Positions 61,493 through 64,000 of a DNA stretch of 64,000 bases are shown one piece after another; within the stretch, counting starts at the first letter, position 1, and each line of letters opens with the position of its first letter. Source of the stretch: Nitrospira sp. Its GTDB lineage: Bacteria > Nitrospirota > Nitrospiria > Nitrospirales > Nitrospiraceae. The notes under the pieces were generated by a model. It was given only the letters and a program-made list of their open reading frames with translations, was not told the origin of the DNA and did not search any database. The stretch is taken from the NCBI GenBank assembly GCA_018242725.1, contig JAFEBI010000023.1, positions 1-64,000 on the forward strand, written 5' to 3'. Both the position numbers and the translations under genes were made by a program.

Positions 61493-61870
61493 TCAGTATG
61501 GCATGTCGTCATCATCCAACCCCACATGGTGGCCGAGTTCATGAACGACGGTGTCATACACTTCTTGAACCACTTCTTCCGGACTCTCGCAGAGACGGAG
61601 AATTGGCCCGCGGTAGATCGAAATTTGAGGTGGAGCCTCCCCTCCCGGCCTAAAAAATGAATCAGCTGCCAGCGACTGCCCTTGATAGAGCCCAAGCAAG
61701 TCGTCTTCACTCTCAAGCTCCAGATCTTCGAGGACTTCTTTCGGTGGCTCATCCTCAATCACGACTGCGATCGATTCCATCAACTTGGCATAGGGAGGCG
61801 GCAAATCGGCAATGGCCTGTTGGACTAGCTTGGCAAAAGCCTCGGGAGACATATGATCATGCCTAGCCAT
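61493..61870 (-). CDS. Zincin-like metallopeptidase family protein
   Basis: 125 aa. C-terminal VYDTVVHELGHHVGLDDDDMPY has HExxHxxGxxD, the metal site of the small 'metallopeptidase family' (DUF1025/zincin-like), with ISIYRGPILR before it. The middle is acidic (LEDLELESEDDLLGLYQG). Proteolytic activity of the family is not well established. 25 bp after the AddA-type gene on the same strand. Confidence 0.88.
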   Translation of the reverse strand: MARHDHMSPEAFAKLVQQAIADLPPPYAKLMESIAVVIEDEPPKEVLEDLELESEDDLLGLYQGQSLAADSFFRPGGEAPPQISIYRGPILRLCESPEEVVQEVYDTVVHELGHHVGLDDDDMPY

Positions 61871-61895
61871 TATTCAACATCTCACAATTTATAAC

Positions 61896-64000
61896 TTACA
61901 ACTCTACAGCGATCGCACAGCGCAGGAACAAACAATGAAATCGTGGCTCCAGTTTCAACCGTTGTCGTACCGCCGCTTTGTAAACTTCTCCCTGCGTTCT
62001 ATATTGTTCGGCTCGACCTACCGCCTGATCAGATGACACGGCATCCGTCTTATAGTCCGTGATCCAGAGCTCCCCGTCGAATCGGTAGAGAAGATCTATG
62101 ACCCCCTCCATGACCTGCCGTTCTCCCCAAGGCATGGTAAACGGAACTTCACGGCCCACGATCTGGGACGACCGAAGCCTGTCATAAAGGGGCGATCCGC
62201 CGAATGCCATGAACAGATCATGAAGCGACTCCGTCACGGCTGGCAGCAGAAACTGTTCCTCCGATTGGAGCAGTGCCTGAAGGACCGGACCGATCTGCTC
62301 AATCAATCCACTCGCCGGCGACAAAAAATTCCATCGCTCCAAGACCCGATGCGCGGCAATCCCTGTCAGTCGTCCCACGTCACGGAGCCGACCGTTCTGA
62401 GCGGGAAGAGGTTTGCGCGGTTCTTCTTGTCGAATCAATGCGGTCGGTGTCACATGCCATTCGGTCTCCTCGACAGCACTCCACCGTTCTTTCCGCTGCT
62501 CCCACAGTCTGGCAATTGACGACACATCGATCGAGATAACCGGATTCTCAGGTGAGAACGACTGACGCTGCCAGGTTCGCTCCGGCGCATGCACCACGCG
62601 ATGGGGAATGATACTTGCCCCAATCGAGAGCTGCTGTGTGACCATTTCGCCAACCTGCCCGTCGCCAATTTGTTGCAGCCATTGGAATGTCGTTTCCCCG
62701 ACCGACCGCGCCACTTTCCCACCAGACAACACCAATAGCTCCTTGGCCCTCGTCATCCCGACGTAGAATACTCGCCGTCGTTCGGCCTCTTCTCGTACCG
62801 CAAATTTTGCCTGAGCCAGGACCGCCCCAATCGTTCGTTTTGACCCGATGGACAATCCATAGATGCCGCTCGACCAATCGTGCGCCACATGTGGTACAGT
62901 GCGGTCCCGCCCTGTTCCCTGGTGCATTCCCGGCAAGACCACGATAGGGAACTCGAGTCCCTTGGCCTTGTGGATCGTCATGATTTGCACTGCATCGGAA
63001 GATGCTTCAGCCAAAGGGCTCTCTGCCTCTTCTGGTTGTTCGTCCAGTCGCGTCACCATCAACTCAATGAATGCGCTCAACGTCATCGTGGCTCGTTCGG
63101 CAAGTGAGGCGGCTGTGTGTTTCACTTTCAACAAATTAGCGACGGCCTGTTCACCATGCAGAGAAGCAGCGGCGGCCTCCAAGAGCGGGAGCCGATCAAA
63201 GATCAATTCGATCGCGTCAGCCAGTGGAACCGAGGGGACCGCCTGATGGAGCCACGCCAATTGTTCATAGAGGCGGCGAATCGCTGCAGCCTTCGGATGA
63301 TCGAACGAGTCGAGACTTGTCCAGAGCCTATACTCCAATTGGGAGGCCTCATGGAATTCAAACACTTCACGATCCGTCAAACCGCCTAACGGGGAACGCA
63401 GCAGTCCGGTCAGGGCAATGCGATCATGCGGATGGTCAAGCACTCGCAACACATTCACCAGATCGATCACTTCTTGGCGACGGTAAAAATGCTTTTCCCC
63501 TTCAATGACATAGGAAATGTTGTGTCGGCGCAGGGCGTCGAGGTAGGCATCGGCCTGGGTGAGCTTTCGAAAAAGCAACGCGACATGGCCGGCCACAGTA
63601 TGAGGGCGTGAGAGGATCTCATCTTTCAACCACCGTGCCAGTACCTCCCCTTCGGCTCGCACAGCAAGATCCGCATCAAACGGTTCATTCTCGTCTGCCG
63701 GGGTCGTCACCAAGAGTCGGACTCCCGCCTCCATCGTTGAAGGACGACGTTGTGGGCGCACGTCAAGCCGGACATTGGCCGGCTGCACGAGTGGGCGGTG
63801 GACAAAGAGTCGGTCAAAGATGTCGTTGATCGGGTTGAGCACGGCTGCGGCGCTGCGAAAATTCGTCGTGAGCGTTTGGATGACACCACCGCCTTGCGTG
63901 ATCTTGTCGACTACCCGATCGAAGGCTTCAATGTCTGCTCGACGAAACGCATAGATCGACTGTTTTGGGTCGCCGACAATAAAGAGCTTCCCGGGATCCA
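61896..64000 (-). CDS. AddA-type UvrD helicase-nuclease, 5' end outside window
   Basis: At least 701 codons remain, open to the right edge; an internal Met at 63842 is not the start, because the frame continues upstream as FIVGDPKQSIYAFRRAD (helicase motif III). Further motifs: TTNFRS (IV), IMTIHKAKGLEFPIVVLPG (V), YVGMTRAKELLVLSGG (VI). The C terminus is a PD-(D/E)XK nuclease (EGVIDLLYRFDGELWITDYKTD). This is the AddA/RecB arrangement used to resect double-strand breaks and load RecA. An AddB gene would be expected beyond the edge. Confidence 0.9.
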   Translation of the reverse strand, partial: DPGKLFIVGDPKQSIYAFRRADIEAFDRVVDKITQGGGVIQTLTTNFRSAAAVLNPINDIFDRLFVHRPLVQPANVRLDVRPQRRPSTMEAGVRLLVTTPADENEPFDADLAVRAEGEVLARWLKDEILSRPHTVAGHVALLFRKLTQADAYLDALRRHNISYVIEGEKHFYRRQEVIDLVNVLRVLDHPHDRIALTGLLRSPLGGLTDREVFEFHEASQLEYRLWTSLDSFDHPKAAAIRRLYEQLAWLHQAVPSVPLADAIELIFDRLPLLEAAAASLHGEQAVANLLKVKHTAASLAERATMTLSAFIELMVTRLDEQPEEAESPLAEASSDAVQIMTIHKAKGLEFPIVVLPGMHQGTGRDRTVPHVAHDWSSGIYGLSIGSKRTIGAVLAQAKFAVREEAERRRVFYVGMTRAKELLVLSGGKVARSVGETTFQWLQQIGDGQVGEMVTQQLSIGASIIPHRVVHAPERTWQRQSFSPENPVISIDVSSIARLWEQRKERWSAVEETEWHVTPTALIRQEEPRKPLPAQNGRLRDVGRLTGIAAHRVLERWNFLSPASGLIEQIGPVLQALLQSEEQFLLPAVTESLHDLFMAFGGSPLYDRLRSSQIVGREVPFTMPWGERQVMEGVIDLLYRFDGELWITDYKTDAVSSDQAVGRAEQYRTQGEVYKAAVRQRLKLEPRFHCLFLRCAIAVEL

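Overview
The window reads as chromosomal DNA of a free-living Gram-negative bacterium, most likely a Nitrospira-type member of the Nitrospirota. That assignment is an inference from gene content and style: lipoproteins made of cadherin-like beta-sandwich repeats, HEAT-repeat proteins, a Gld-type ABC system with a DUF4340 partner, and DsrE/TusA sulfur-relay proteins. No rRNA or complete universal marker was available to test it. Base composition is moderately GC-rich and coding density is high on both strands.

Layout. 1-600: first codons of tuf (minus) preceded by tRNA-Tyr, tRNA-Gly and tRNA-Thr, the old tRNA-tufB arrangement. 0.8-7.2 kb: a secreted HExxH protein, a UvrD/PcrA-type helicase, a DUF4112 membrane protein, a Phd-type antitoxin/zeta-type kinase pair with a palindromic operator, and two unassigned proteins. 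7.2-13.2 kb: alpha-glucan phosphorylase, two HEAT-repeat proteins, a coiled-coil membrane protein, a small basic protein and an RlpA lipoprotein. 13.7-18.4 kb: four-gene ABC system (ATPase, ABC-2 permease, GldG-like, DUF4340). 18.4-27.4 kb: five tandem paralogous lipoproteins built from 3-6 cadherin-like repeats, three of them behind near-identical promoters, ended by a decayed IS5-family element (27.4-28.3 kb). 28.4-35.8 kb: a two-component pair whose kinase carries an N-terminal Rossmann domain, then the rplI-glyA-nrdR operon and the kbl-tdh threonine-degradation pair, with a divergent YceI gene.

35.9-38.5 kb is a scarred stretch: an alcohol dehydrogenase, a HicB-like orphan, a broken second copy of the dehydrogenase 3' end, and a SIR2-like gene split by an in-frame amber codon. 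38.7-47.8 kb: VF530 and YaeQ proteins, hemD, a VOC protein, a metallo-beta-lactamase-fold protein with a PqqD-like segment, a UDP-glucuronate-type epimerase, a Kef-type antiporter and a Rieske oxygenase. 47.9-52.7 kb: DsrE2-TusA pair with promoter and terminator, fused formiminotransferase-cyclodeaminase, rpsU, endonuclease III, a second DsrE-like protein and a PGPGW membrane protein. 52.8-57.2 kb: polA, several small proteins, a tRNA-Lys-like stem-loop and tRNA-Leu. 57.4-64 kb: an envelope cluster (outer-membrane barrel, solute-binding lipoprotein, c-type heme DUF3365 protein), YtxH protein, lgt, a zincin-like peptidase and the 3' part of an AddA-type helicase-nuclease that runs off the right edge.

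Together glyA, kbl, tdh and ftcD supply glycine, serine, threonine and one-carbon turnover. lgt, rlpA and the lipoprotein array concern the envelope. The helicases, nth, polA and AddA-like genes are repair functions. The most unusual parts are the five-gene lipoprotein array with shared promoters next to the Gld-type ABC system, the Rossmann-histidine kinase, the Phd/zeta pair with a -10-overlapping palindrome, and the eroded SIR2/HicB/dehydrogenase stretch.
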